Of a stretch of DNA of 64,000 nucleotides, positions 18,374-26,487 are shown in pieces. How positions within the stretch are numbered: position 1 is the first letter of the stretch; the number at the start of each line of letters is the position of its first letter. The translations under genes and the position numbers were made by a program. The notes beneath the pieces are model-generated. The model worked only from the letters and a program-made list of their open reading frames with translations, did not search any database and was not told the DNA's origin. The DNA is taken from assembly GCF_001005725.1 (NCBI RefSeq), contig NZ_LBIC01000001.1, positions 1-64,000 on the forward strand, given 5' to 3'. The DNA comes from Sphingobium chungbukense. Lineage in GTDB: Bacteria > Pseudomonadota > Alphaproteobacteria > Sphingomonadales > Sphingomonadaceae.

Positions 18374-18886
18374 TTAGAAGCGGAAACCGATGCCGACGAC
18401 ACCGGCGTCACGGCCACCGAAATTGTCTTCATATTCGGTGCGCTGATATTCGGCCGAGATGTAGGTGTTGCCGGTCACGGCGAATTCCACGCCGCCGCCA
18501 TAACGCACGCCTTCGATCGAGAAGCCGAAGTTGCTGTTCGACGCTTCGATGCGGGTGTTGGCATAGCCGACCTTGCCGAAGGCCAGGATGCGCGGGGTCA
18601 CGACATAGCCGAGACGGACCGAAGCGGCGAGATCACGGCTGATTTCCGTGCCACCGGCGCCGACGGTGGTGTCGCTGAGCGAGACTTCCGGGCCGAAGGT
18701 GATACGCGGAGCAAGCGCCAGGTCATAGCCGGTCGACACGCCGTAAGCGAAACCGTCTTCACCGCCGACCTTGTCATAGCCCAGCGTCACGCCAGCGCGC
18801 GGCCCGGTGAAGGGCGCAGCATCCTGAGCGAAAGCGGGAGCGGAAACGGCGGCAGCAGCAAGCGCTGCGAAAATCACAGTCTTCAT
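18374..18886 (-). CDS. Outer-membrane beta-barrel protein (tandem copy 1)
   Basis: 170 residues. Signal peptide KTVIFAALAAAAVSAPAFAQ, then an eight-stranded barrel of the OmpA/Opa-like type with alternating strands such as GPRAGVTLGYDKV, RLGYVVTPRILAFGKVGYA and TYISAEYQRTEYED, ending in the outer-membrane insertion signature GIGFRF. Start at 18886 chosen for GAGGA upstream and the signal peptide. It is a paralogue of the next gene, about 300 bases away on the same strand, each with its own terminator. Probably a structural or adhesion-type small porin; function unassigned. Confidence 0.8.
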   Translation of the reverse strand: MKTVIFAALAAAAVSAPAFAQDAAPFTGPRAGVTLGYDKVGGEDGFAYGVSTGYDLALAPRITFGPEVSLSDTTVGAGGTEISRDLAASVRLGYVVTPRILAFGKVGYANTRIEASNSNFGFSIEGVRYGGGVEFAVTGNTYISAEYQRTEYEDNFGGRDAGVVGIGFRF

Positions 18887-19138
18887 AAAATCCTCATTCA
18901 ATGAGTAACGCCGTTCCCAGAAAGAGGACAGACGTTTCGTTCTTTTTACGGGATGGCGTCGCGATTTATTCTGTCATCACCATTTGGCAGGCCGATCTAT
19001 TCGGCTTGTCCTCCCGTCCTGCACGCAGCGATGTGTGTCGCTGACGGCGCGCATATGTAACGGGATTGTCATTGTTGCAAGTTGGATATGAACTTTACAA
19101 ATGTATGATGCTTTTTCGCAACAGTCTGACTTTGCATG

Positions 19139-19177
19139 AAAAAGGGACGGCCCCGGTGGGACCGCCCCTTTCCCTCT
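19139..19177 (-). terminator. Terminator of the second beta-barrel gene
   Basis: Stem AAAGGGACGG / CCGCCCCTTT with mismatches around CCCCGGTGGGA. The minus strand ends in TTTTTC. It resembles the terminator of copy 1, so the duplicated unit appears to include its terminator. Confidence 0.75.
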
Positions 19178-19192
19178 GAACCAGCGCTTTTT

Positions 19193-19699
19193 CTAGAAGC
19201 GGAAGCCGATGCCGACAACGCCGGCGTCGCGGCCACCGAAATTATCTTCATATTCGGTGCGCTGATATTCGGCCGAGATATAGGTGCGCGGCGTCACCGA
19301 ATATTCCAGGCCGCCGCCATAGCGCACGCCTTCCAGCGTCTGGTGGGCGCCGGGGATCTCGAAACGGCTATTGGCATAGCCGACCTTGCCGAACGCCAGC
19401 ACCTTGGGCGTCACGACATAGCCGAGGCGCACCGAAGCGGCGAGATCGCGGCTGACATCGACGCCGCCGAACTTCGCGGTCGACTCGCTCAGCGACACTT
19501 CCGGACCGAAGGTGATGCGCGGAGTGACGGCCAGGTCATAGCCGGTCGACACGCCGTAGGTGAAACCGTCGCCACCCTGGACCTTGTCATAACCCAGAAT
19601 AATGCCGGCGCGCGGGCCAGTAAAAGGCGCAGCATCCTGAGCAAAAGCGGGGACAGAAACGGTGGCAGCAGCAATAGCTGCGATAATCGCAGTCTTCAT
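19193..19699 (-). CDS. Outer-membrane beta-barrel protein (tandem copy 2)
   Basis: 168 residues, signal peptide KTAIIAAIAAATVSVPAFAQ and the same barrel layout as the neighbour. The two proteins share long identical stretches, including QDAAPFTGPRAG and a C-terminal block of about 30 residues from TYISAEYQ to GIGFRF. They differ mainly in loops (ASNSNFGFS versus IPGAHQT). Start at 19699 has AGGAAT upstream. Bases 19700-19990, upstream of both this gene and the cytochrome gene, are AT-richer and should hold their promoters; no convincing boxes were assigned. Confidence 0.8.
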   Translation of the reverse strand: MKTAIIAAIAAATVSVPAFAQDAAPFTGPRAGIILGYDKVQGGDGFTYGVSTGYDLAVTPRITFGPEVSLSESTAKFGGVDVSRDLAASVRLGYVVTPKVLAFGKVGYANSRFEIPGAHQTLEGVRYGGGLEYSVTPRTYISAEYQRTEYEDNFGGRDAGVVGIGFRF

Positions 19700-19990
19700 G
19701 GTATTCCTCATAACTTATTCGATACCCTGAACCGGGTGAGAATGATTTATGTTCTCAATTAGTTTTTAAAAGGGACTGATCTGTAAAAATTTTTTGATCA
19801 TGCCTCTCTTGAAATATCAGGGAATCGATCCATAGGACTTTCAAAAACCTGGAACTTTACTTTGGTCCAGGCAGGGGCGCTTATGGACCCGGAAGCTGGC
19901 TCCCACATGAACGAAATCGGGAAAACCGGTTCATCCGCATGGATGGACATGATTTTTGACGCTTCTGGTGCAAAAGAGTAACAGTCGCCC

Positions 19991-20722
19991 ATGGATGGCG
20001 CCCGATCAGAGCCGAAATCGGCGGAACCAAAGCCGGTGCTGCGTCACAGATGGCCCACCCGCCTGTGGCACTGGACGAATGCGCTGCTGCTTTATGTGCT
20101 GTTCACCAGCGGCCTTGGCATCTTCAACGCGCATCCCCGCCTCTATTGGGGCCAATATGGCGCGAATTTCGACCACCCCTGGCTGACGCTGGAGCGGTTC
20201 GGAAGCTGGATCACCCTGCCCGCTCATTATAATCTGGCGATGTCGCGGCACTGGCACCTGACCGCCGCGCCGGTCTTCGCCTTTGCGCTGCTCTTCTACA
20301 TGCTCTGGAGTCTGTTCGGGCGGCATCTGGGGCGTGACCTCGCCTTCCGGCGCGGGGAACTGGCGCCGCGCCATGTCTGGCAGGACGTCAGGGACCATGC
20401 CCGGCTGCGCTTTCCCACTGGAGAGGCGGCGCTGCGCTACAATGTCCTGCAAAAGGCGAGCTATATCGGCGTGATCTTCGTCGCGCTGCCGCTGATCATC
20501 CTGACCGGCCTGACCATGTCGCCGGGCATGAACGCGGCCTGGCCCTGGCTGGTCGAGCTGTTCGGCGGGCGGCAGTCGGCGCGGTCGATCCACTTCATCA
20601 CCGCCTTCGCGCTGGCCGCCTTCTTCCTGGTGCATATGCTGATGGTCATCCTCGCCGGCCCGTTGAATGAGGTCCGGTCGATGATCACCGGGCGCTACAA
20701 GGTGCCGGAGGCGCGGTCATGA
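19991..20722 (+). CDS. Cytochrome b561-type membrane protein
   Basis: 243 residues with about four membrane helices: ALLLYVLFTSGLGIF, the APVFAFALLFYMLWSLFG segment, IGVIFVALPLIILTGLTMS and FALAAFFLVHMLMVILAG. Likely haem ligands are the histidines in RLWHWTNA, the SRHWHLTA region, SIHFITA and LVHMLMV. The family (b561/Ni-Fe hydrogenase b subunit) carries electrons across or out of the inner membrane. The stop overlaps the start of the molybdopterin oxidoreductase (ATGA), so this is very likely its electron-transfer and anchor partner. Confidence 0.85.
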   Translation: MDGARSEPKSAEPKPVLRHRWPTRLWHWTNALLLYVLFTSGLGIFNAHPRLYWGQYGANFDHPWLTLERFGSWITLPAHYNLAMSRHWHLTAAPVFAFALLFYMLWSLFGRHLGRDLAFRRGELAPRHVWQDVRDHARLRFPTGEAALRYNVLQKASYIGVIFVALPLIILTGLTMSPGMNAAWPWLVELFGGRQSARSIHFITAFALAAFFLVHMLMVILAGPLNEVRSMITGRYKVPEARS

Positions 20723-21465
20723 TCCTGAACCGCCGGACCCTGATAGTGGGCGCCGCGGCGACGCTGGCGGGTTGCGACCGGTTGGCGAAGAACGAGACGG
20801 TGCGGGAAGCGCTGTTTTCGGCCGAGAATTTCCATAGATGGGCGCAACGCAGCCTGATGGCCCGCGACGCGCTGGTCCATGAGTTCCGCCCGGACCAGAT
20901 ATCGCCCTTCTTCCGGCCCAATGGCACGGCCAATCCCAATACGCCCGAATATAAGGCGCTGTGGCGTACCGGCTTTGCCGACTGGCGGTTGCAGGTCGGC
21001 GGGCTGGTCGAGCGGCCGCTGTCGCTGTCGCTTGCGCAGTTGCACGCCTTTCCCCATCGCGAGCAGATCACGCGGCATGATTGCGTCGAGGGGTGGAGCG
21101 CGATCGGCAAATGGCGGGGCGTGCCGTTGAAGCGCGTGCTCGACGCGGCGCGGTTACGGGACGGCGCGCGCTATATCGTGCTGCATTGCGCCGACGACAT
21201 GGGCGGCGGCAACGGCTATTATGAAAGCATCGATCGGGTCGACGCCTTCCATCCGCAGACCATCCTCGCCTTCGCGCTCAACGACCAGCCCTTGCGCGTC
21301 GCCAACGGCGCGCCGCTGCGGCTGCGGGTGGAGCGGCAATTGGGCTACAAGCAGGCGAAATATCTGATGCGGATCGAGGCGGTTACGTCGCTCGACGGGA
21401 TCGGCGGGGGCAAGGGCGGCTTCTGGGAGGACCATGCCGGCTATGACTGGTATGCCGGCATTTGA
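20719..21465 (+). CDS. Sulfite oxidase-fold molybdopterin oxidoreductase, Tat lipoprotein
   Basis: 248 residues. N-terminus ILNRRTLIVGAAATLAGCDR combines a twin-arginine motif with a lipobox (LAGC), suggesting folded export and lipid anchoring. The molybdenum-ligand cysteine is in TRHDCVEGWSAIGKWRGVPL, the core motif of the sulfite oxidase family, and DDMGGGNGYYESID is a further family block. The partner is a cytochrome b encoded immediately upstream, an arrangement comparable to MsrP-MsrQ, but the cytochrome is of b561 type. Substrate unknown. Molybdate for the cofactor could come from the ModABC system in this window. Confidence 0.85.
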   Translation: MILNRRTLIVGAAATLAGCDRLAKNETVREALFSAENFHRWAQRSLMARDALVHEFRPDQISPFFRPNGTANPNTPEYKALWRTGFADWRLQVGGLVERPLSLSLAQLHAFPHREQITRHDCVEGWSAIGKWRGVPLKRVLDAARLRDGARYIVLHCADDMGGGNGYYESIDRVDAFHPQTILAFALNDQPLRVANGAPLRLRVERQLGYKQAKYLMRIEAVTSLDGIGGGKGGFWEDHAGYDWYAGI

Positions 21466-21497
21466 CGCGGACAGAATGACCTGACAGGTTGCGCCCC

Positions 21498-22739
21498 ATG
21501 AAATTGTTCGATCGGGTCATCAAGCGGCTGGTCACGCGCGGCCAGCTTTCCATCTATTATCATGACGGCCGGAAGATCACCGTCGGGACGCCCGAACCGG
21601 GCTTTCCGTCGCTGGCGCTGAAATTCCACGATGCGCGGGTGCCGTTCGACATCATCAAGGACCCGCGCCTTGGCATGGCCGAAGCCTTCATCGACGGGCG
21701 CGTGTCGATCGAGGGCGGCGGGATCATGGAACTGATCTCGCTCATCCGCATGAACAATGCCTGGGAAACGGGCAAGTCGATCAGCGACCTGGGATCGGTC
21801 AAGCGCGGGTTCAAGACGATCCGGCGCAAGCTGTGGGCGGCCAATCACCGGGCGCGGTCCAAGGCCAATGTCGCCCATCATTATGATCTGTCGGGCGCGC
21901 TCTACGCCCTCTTCCTCGACCGCGACCGGCAATATAGCTGCGCCTATTTCCCCGATGCCGGCAATGAGACGGGCATCAGCCTGGAACAGGCGCAGGAGGA
22001 CAAGAAGGCGCATATCGCCGCCAAGCTGCACCTGAAACCCGGCATGAAGGTGCTGGACATCGGTTGCGGCTGGGGCGGCATGGCGCTGTACCTGCATCGC
22101 ACCTGCGGGGTGGACGTCACCGGCATCACCCTGTCGGAGGAACAGCTCAAGGTCGCGCGGCAGCGGGCGGCGGATGCGGGCGTCGCTGACCATGTGCGCT
22201 TCGAACTGATCGACTATCGCGACATAGCGGGGCCGTTCGACCGGATCGTGTCGGTCGGCATGTTCGAGCATGTCGGGACCAAGGATTACCGGACCTTCTA
22301 CAACAAATGCCGCGACCTGCTGACGCCCGAGGGCGTGATGCTGATCCACACCATCGGCCGGGTCGACGGGCCCGGCATCACCGACGCCTTCACCCAGAAA
22401 TATATCTTCCCCGGCGGCTATATCCCCGCCTTGTCGGAGATGATCCAGGGCAGCGAGGGCACACGGCTGATGGTCACGGATGTCGAGGTGCTGCGCATCC
22501 ATTACGGCCTCACCATCCGCGAATGGTACAAGCGGACGCTGGCGCACAAGGCGGATATCGTGGCGCTCTATGACGAGCGCTTCTTCCGCCTCTGGACCTT
22601 TTATCTGGCGGGGGCGGCCACGGTGTTCGAGCATGGCGGCATGGTGAATTACCAGGTCCAATATGCCCGCGACCGCCGATCGCTGCCGATCACCCGCGAC
22701 TATATGCTGGAGGCGGAAAGCGCCCTGCGGGGCCGCTGA
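21498..22739 (+). CDS. cfa: Cyclopropane-fatty-acyl-phospholipid synthase
   Basis: 413-residue SAM-dependent enzyme that adds a methylene bridge to unsaturated acyl chains of membrane lipids. The N-terminal lipid-binding part begins KLFDRVIKRLVTRGQLSIYY. The methyltransferase domain has motif I VLDIGCGWGGMALYL, then VTGITLSEEQLKVA, VGMFEHVGTKDY and the conserved IFPGGYIPALSE, HYGLTIREWY and AGAATVFEHGGMVNYQVQ blocks. Complete and of usual length. The ATG at 21498 is preferred over an upstream TTG at 21489. Confidence 0.9.
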   Translation: MKLFDRVIKRLVTRGQLSIYYHDGRKITVGTPEPGFPSLALKFHDARVPFDIIKDPRLGMAEAFIDGRVSIEGGGIMELISLIRMNNAWETGKSISDLGSVKRGFKTIRRKLWAANHRARSKANVAHHYDLSGALYALFLDRDRQYSCAYFPDAGNETGISLEQAQEDKKAHIAAKLHLKPGMKVLDIGCGWGGMALYLHRTCGVDVTGITLSEEQLKVARQRAADAGVADHVRFELIDYRDIAGPFDRIVSVGMFEHVGTKDYRTFYNKCRDLLTPEGVMLIHTIGRVDGPGITDAFTQKYIFPGGYIPALSEMIQGSEGTRLMVTDVEVLRIHYGLTIREWYKRTLAHKADIVALYDERFFRLWTFYLAGAATVFEHGGMVNYQVQYARDRRSLPITRDYMLEAESALRGR

Positions 22740-22862
22740 TGGATTGCGGGTTCCGGCCATGAACATAGGCTGACGGCACCGTTCCCGCACGGTTCAGTCA
22801 GGCCAGTGCATCTTTCCCTTCATGGCCCCGGCGACGGGCGTGCATGTCGAGGAGAGACGAAC

Positions 22863-23171
22863 ATGAATATCTTGTGGAAGGGCGCGGCGGCCCTGGGCTT
22901 GGCGATCACCGCCATGGGTGTGAGCGCGGCCCCTGCACAGGCGCAATATTATGGCGGCGGCTATGGCTATCGCGACGGTTATCGGGGCGATTGGGATCGC
23001 CGCTATGACGATCGGCGTTGGGACGACAGGCGTGGCTGGCGCGACGACGACCGCCGTCATTGGCGCGGCGACCGGCGTTCCTGGCGTGGCCATTATCGCC
23101 AGCGCTGCTGGACCGAGTGGCGCTACAACCATTATCGCGACCGGCGCGTGAAGGTGCGGGTCTGCAACTGA
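22863..23171 (+). CDS. Small exported Arg/Tyr/Asp-rich protein
   Basis: 102 residues. Signal peptide ILWKGAAALGLAITAMGVSA followed by APAQAQ. The mature part is low complexity: a GGGYGY start, then repeated RxDRRW/DDRR-type units (RYDDRRWDDRRGWRDDDRRH), then a basic tail with two cysteines (RCWTEWRY and the final VRVCN). No family with known function was recognised; similar short exported proteins occur in sphingomonads. GAGGAGAG upstream of the ATG supports the start. Confidence 0.7.
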   Translation: MNILWKGAAALGLAITAMGVSAAPAQAQYYGGGYGYRDGYRGDWDRRYDDRRWDDRRGWRDDDRRHWRGDRRSWRGHYRQRCWTEWRYNHYRDRRVKVRVCN

Positions 23172-23368
23172 GCTGAATATTGGGCGGCACATGGTGTAGG
23201 GAAAATGCGCAGGTCGTGCCATATTCCCCTCCACCTGCCTTCGGCTGGTCCCCCTCCCTGTCTCACGATGGGGAGGATGGGCATTCCCCCCTCTGCATCC
23301 ATTTCCGCCCATGGGGCATCCACCCCGGACGATTGCGTCATGCAAAGGCTTGCGGCATTTTGAGCGGC

Positions 23369-23791
23369 ATGACCGATCCCATGCCCGTCATCCAGAGTCT
23401 GCTCTCAGGCCTGCCGATCTTCCTGCTGCATCTGGCCTGCGCGACGCTCGCCTGGGTGGCGGCGCTCGCGCTCTATATGTGGATCACCCCCCATGACGAA
23501 TTCGCGCTGATCCGCGCCGGCAATGACGCGGCCGCCATTTCGCTGGGCGGCGCGGCCATCGGACTGGCGGTGCCGCTGGGCTTCTGCCTCGCGGGATCGG
23601 TCAATGTCTGGGACATCATGATCTGGGGCAGCCTGACGCTGATCCTGCAACTCATCGCCTTTCGCGTCGTCGATTTCCTGCTGGGTCGGCTTTCGACCCG
23701 GATCGAGGCCAATGAGCGCTCCGCCGCCATCTTCCTGGCGATGATGAAGGCCGCCATCGCCTGCCTCACCGCAGGCGCGATCGCGGGTTGA
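23369..23791 (+). CDS. DUF350 family membrane protein
   Basis: 140 residues with four hydrophobic helices: IFLLHLACATLAWVAALALY, AAISLGGAAIGLAVPLGFCL, VWDIMIWGSLTLILQLIAFR and IFLAMMKAAIACLTAGAIAG. This is the layout of DUF350 (YjfL-like) inner-membrane proteins. The function of the family is not established. The stop is four bases before the start of a trypsin-like protease, so the two are probably co-transcribed. Confidence 0.8.
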   Translation: MTDPMPVIQSLLSGLPIFLLHLACATLAWVAALALYMWITPHDEFALIRAGNDAAAISLGGAAIGLAVPLGFCLAGSVNVWDIMIWGSLTLILQLIAFRVVDFLLGRLSTRIEANERSAAIFLAMMKAAIACLTAGAIAG

Positions 23792-23795
23792 TCCG

Positions 23796-24653
23796 GTGGG
23801 CCGGCGGCGCCTTGGCTGTCTGCCCGCGCTGCTCGGCTTCATCCTTGCGTTGCTGTGGATCAGCGAAGTTACAAAGCCAACGCCGTTGCATGTCGAGATT
23901 TTCGATCCCCGAACCCCCCGTCGCCCCATGCCGCAGTGGAGCGACGAAAGCTTCGTGATCGAGGAACGGACCGAAGCGCCCGCCGACAGCATGGGAACGA
24001 CCTTCGCTGTCGATCGCAACGGCGCCTGGCTGACCGCCGAGCATGTCACCCATGGCTGCGCGCGCGTCGGCATAGAGCAGGGCGGCTTCGCCCGGCCCGT
24101 GTCGCGATTGGTCGAGAGTCGGGAAGCCGACGCCGCGCTGGTCAGGGGAGGCGTGGCGAGCGACCATGCCCTGCCGCTGTCAGACCAGATGCCGCCGCCC
24201 GGTTCGGTCGGTTATCATATGGGTTTTCCAGGGGGACAGCCGACGCTCGTCATATCCGAACTGATCGGCGCCGCCCGCGCCCGGCGCGGCACGGGGGAGG
24301 AGACGCAGCCCGTACTGGCCTGGGCCGAACATGGACGCATCCCGATGGGCGACGGCACGCTGTCGGGCATCAGCGGCGGGCCGGTCTTTGCCGAGGACGG
24401 CCATGTCGTCGGCGTCAACAGCGCCGCCACCGACCGACGCGGGCGCATATTGACCACGGCGCCCGACGCGATGATGCGGCTGGTCATCGCCAGCCGAGCG
24501 GTGGGCGACCGGCCCGTCGCCTATCCCTTCGTCGACCTGGCCGACGCACGGGCACGCTTCGAATCCTGGCTGGCGCAGGGGGTGATCCGCCGCATCTTCT
24601 GCGATGTCGACGATCGGCCGGGACAGTTGACGGCGGGCCGGCCAAAGCGCTAG
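23796..24653 (+). CDS. Membrane-anchored trypsin-like serine protease
   Basis: 285 residues from a GTG start. One N-terminal membrane helix (GCLPALLGFILALLWI) anchors a chymotrypsin-fold domain. The catalytic triad is readable: His83 in LTAEHVTHGC, Asp112 in EADAALV, and Ser193 in SGISGGPVF. No PDZ domain follows, unlike DegP/DegS. Its start is four bases after the DUF350 gene, suggesting a membrane-envelope pair. Substrate unknown. Confidence 0.75.
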   Translation: MGRRRLGCLPALLGFILALLWISEVTKPTPLHVEIFDPRTPRRPMPQWSDESFVIEERTEAPADSMGTTFAVDRNGAWLTAEHVTHGCARVGIEQGGFARPVSRLVESREADAALVRGGVASDHALPLSDQMPPPGSVGYHMGFPGGQPTLVISELIGAARARRGTGEETQPVLAWAEHGRIPMGDGTLSGISGGPVFAEDGHVVGVNSAATDRRGRILTTAPDAMMRLVIASRAVGDRPVAYPFVDLADARARFESWLAQGVIRRIFCDVDDRPGQLTAGRPKR

Positions 24654-24678
24654 GTCGCGCGCCAGACCTTGGCTTTTC

Positions 24679-24721
24679 GTGATTTGCGAGCCGTGAAATG
24701 TGCCATTTCACTCGAAATCAC
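24679..24721. other. Long interrupted hairpin before the DUF3297 gene
   Basis: Inner stem GTGAAATG / CATTTCAC with a 3-base loop at 24701-24703. It is extended outward by CGA/TCG and GTGATTT / AAATCAC with small bulges, giving about 18 pairs over 43 bases. It ends 24 bases before the DUF3297 start codon. There is no T-run, so a regulatory palindrome or 5' leader structure is more likely than a terminator. Confidence 0.6.
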
Positions 24722-24745
24722 TCGTTTGACAGGATTTGGACCAAC

Positions 24746-25021
24746 ATGAGCGATACGCCCCCCGACCGCCTTTCCACCAACCCGAAAAGCCCCTTTTTCG
24801 ATATCGACGTGCTTCAGCGCGGCATCGGCATCAAGTTCAAGGATCGGGTCCGCAACGATGTCGAGGAATACAGCATTTCCGAAGGCTGGATTCGCGTTGC
24901 GGCCGGCAAGACCCGGGACCGCCACGGTCAGCCGCTGACGATCAAGCTGTCAGGGCCGGTCGAGGCCTGGTTCGAGAACCCGGCCGAAGGCGCCGAGGAA
25001 GCGGCGGACAAACCGGAATAA
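24746..25021 (+). CDS. DUF3297 family protein
   Basis: 91 residues, starting SDTPPDRLSTNPKSPFFDID and containing GIGIKFKDRVRNDVEEYSIS, then GWIRVAAGKTRDRHGQPLTI, with an acidic tail. This matches the small DUF3297 family found across proteobacteria. Function unknown; no signal peptide or membrane helix. Monocistronic: a hairpin lies upstream and a terminator downstream. Confidence 0.85.
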   Translation: MSDTPPDRLSTNPKSPFFDIDVLQRGIGIKFKDRVRNDVEEYSISEGWIRVAAGKTRDRHGQPLTIKLSGPVEAWFENPAEGAEEAADKPE

Positions 25022-25039
25022 GCTTTCGCCGGAGGTAAA

Positions 25040-25077
25040 GAAGGCGCTGCCTCTTGGATGAGGCGGCGCCTTTTTGC
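25040..25077 (+). terminator. Terminator after the DUF3297 gene
   Basis: Stem AAGGCGC-GCCTC / GAGGC-GCGCCTT with one mismatched base, loop TTGGAT, then TTTTTG. Located 20 bases past the stop codon. Confidence 0.85.
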
Positions 25078-25091
25078 TTTCATGCTGAACT

Positions 25092-25775
25092 TCAACGCAA
25101 GGCTGCGTCGCGCTTCACGTCCGCGATGATGTCACGCAGCGAGCGGGCCGACGGCGTCGCGTCGGCATAGCGGACGGCGCGCAGGTCCAACGCCAGGCGC
25201 GGCTGCGCGGCAGCAGTCCTGCGGGGCGGAGCGGCATCGGGTCCCGGATCGTCGCTGGTGATGTTCAGGCTGGCAAGGCGCGTGCTGGCCCCCAGCGCCG
25301 GATCCGGCCGGAACGCCCGCAATTGCGGCCTGTCGGGATAGATGAAGCCGAAGGTCGGGTTGCTGCGCGCACCCATCTGGTTCGTCGGACTGTGCCAGAC
25401 GCGCACCTCGCTCCAGTCGCCCTCTTCCGACACGTCGACCGCCAGCACATCTTCCTCGATCGCGCCGGGCACCGACCAGTTGGCATGGCGGATCAGCACG
25501 CGCCGGTCGTCCAGCACCCTGCTGACCACCGCGACATGGCCCAGCACCATCGGTCCCACCGGACGAAAGGCCAGCACCGCGCCTTTACGGGGCATATGGC
25601 CGCGCCTGTAGTGATTTTCCGCCTGGTCCCACCAGGTCAGCGCGTCGCCGTAAAGCTGCACACCGGACACGATGCGCGCATAGGGCACGCATTGCAGCAC
25701 GGTCGCGCCCAGCACAGGCGTCGTCGTCAGACTGGCCAGCAGCAAGGCCGCCCAGCGCATCATTCCCAATTTCAT
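25092..25775 (-). CDS. CHAP-domain exported protein (copy 1)
   Basis: 227 residues. Signal peptide MMRWAALLLASLTTTPVLGA, then a CHAP amidase/peptidase domain with catalytic cysteine in LQCVPYAR and histidine in VLGHVAVVSRV; DALTWWDQAENHYRRG and RHANWS are conserved blocks. It has a C-terminal extension of about 70 residues rich in Arg, Ala and Pro that copy 2 lacks. CHAP enzymes cut peptidoglycan peptides or amides. The start at 25775 is chosen for the signal peptide. Tandem with copy 2, same strand. Confidence 0.8.
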   Translation of the reverse strand: MKLGMMRWAALLLASLTTTPVLGATVLQCVPYARIVSGVQLYGDALTWWDQAENHYRRGHMPRKGAVLAFRPVGPMVLGHVAVVSRVLDDRRVLIRHANWSVPGAIEEDVLAVDVSEEGDWSEVRVWHSPTNQMGARSNPTFGFIYPDRPQLRAFRPDPALGASTRLASLNITSDDPGPDAAPPRRTAAAQPRLALDLRAVRYADATPSARSLRDIIADVKRDAALR

Positions 25776-25846
25776 GCGACCCCAGTCCCAGAATCGCCCC
25801 ACCGCCGATCAGACTAGGCGGCAGCCCTTAGGAACTGGTTAAAATG

Positions 25847-26377
25847 TCAGAAAGCACCGCGGGCAGAGTCGCTGCCAGCGGTCACGCGGTCGGCCATGGC
25901 GATCTGCACGGGGGCGTCGCGGGCCTTGTCGGCGTAGATGAAGCCCCTGGCGGCGTTGGGACGCAGGCCCAGACCGCCGGTCGGGCCGTACCACACGCGC
26001 ACGTCGGTCCAGTCATTGTTGGGCGATACGTCGACGGCGCGAACATTGCGCTCGATCCCGCCGCGATAGGACCAGTTGGCGTGGGTCAGCAGCACTTCGC
26101 GATCGCTGATCACCTTGCTGACCATGGCGACATGGCCAACCGGCATGGAACGGCTGGCGGCGAAGGCCAGGACGGCGCCGACGCGCGGTTCATGGCCACG
26201 GTCATAGCGGCCCTCGGCCTGACCCCACCAGGTGTTGGCGTTGCCGTACAGCTCGATACCGGAAATCTGGCGGGCGAAGGGCGCGCACTGGAGCGTGCCA
26301 GCAGCGGCCGGGGTCGTGATCAGGGCGCCAAGTGCGAGCGTTGCCGCTGCGACAAAAGCGCGAAAACCAACGATCAT
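25847..26377 (-). CDS. CHAP-domain exported protein (copy 2)
   Basis: 176 residues. Signal peptide AFVAAATLALGALITTPAAA, catalytic cysteine in LQCAPFARQIS and histidine in PVGHVAMVSKV, with NTWWGQAEGRYDRG and THANWS matching copy 1. The protein ends soon after the domain. Duplicated with the neighbour 70 bases away. Likely a cell-wall hydrolase in the periplasm, though substrates are not known. Confidence 0.8.
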   Translation of the reverse strand: MIVGFRAFVAAATLALGALITTPAAAGTLQCAPFARQISGIELYGNANTWWGQAEGRYDRGHEPRVGAVLAFAASRSMPVGHVAMVSKVISDREVLLTHANWSYRGGIERNVRAVDVSPNNDWTDVRVWYGPTGGLGLRPNAARGFIYADKARDAPVQIAMADRVTAGSDSARGAF

Positions 26378-26487
26378 GGAAATGCGACCCCCGACTTCTT
26401 TTTGAACGACTTAACCCCGTGAGGCTTCTTAGGGCAGACGCCGGACGAGTTGCAAAGCAGCCAGCGACGAGTCGTTGTTGCGGTGCG

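Noticed and set aside
19798..19992. 64-codon minus-strand ORF upstream of the cytochrome gene
   Set aside because: No ribosome site or family, and it covers the likely promoter of the cytochrome gene.
23205..23221. Minus-strand TGGCACG with GC ten bases on, like a sigma-54 promoter
   Set aside because: It points into the 3' end of a convergent gene and has no minus-strand gene to drive.
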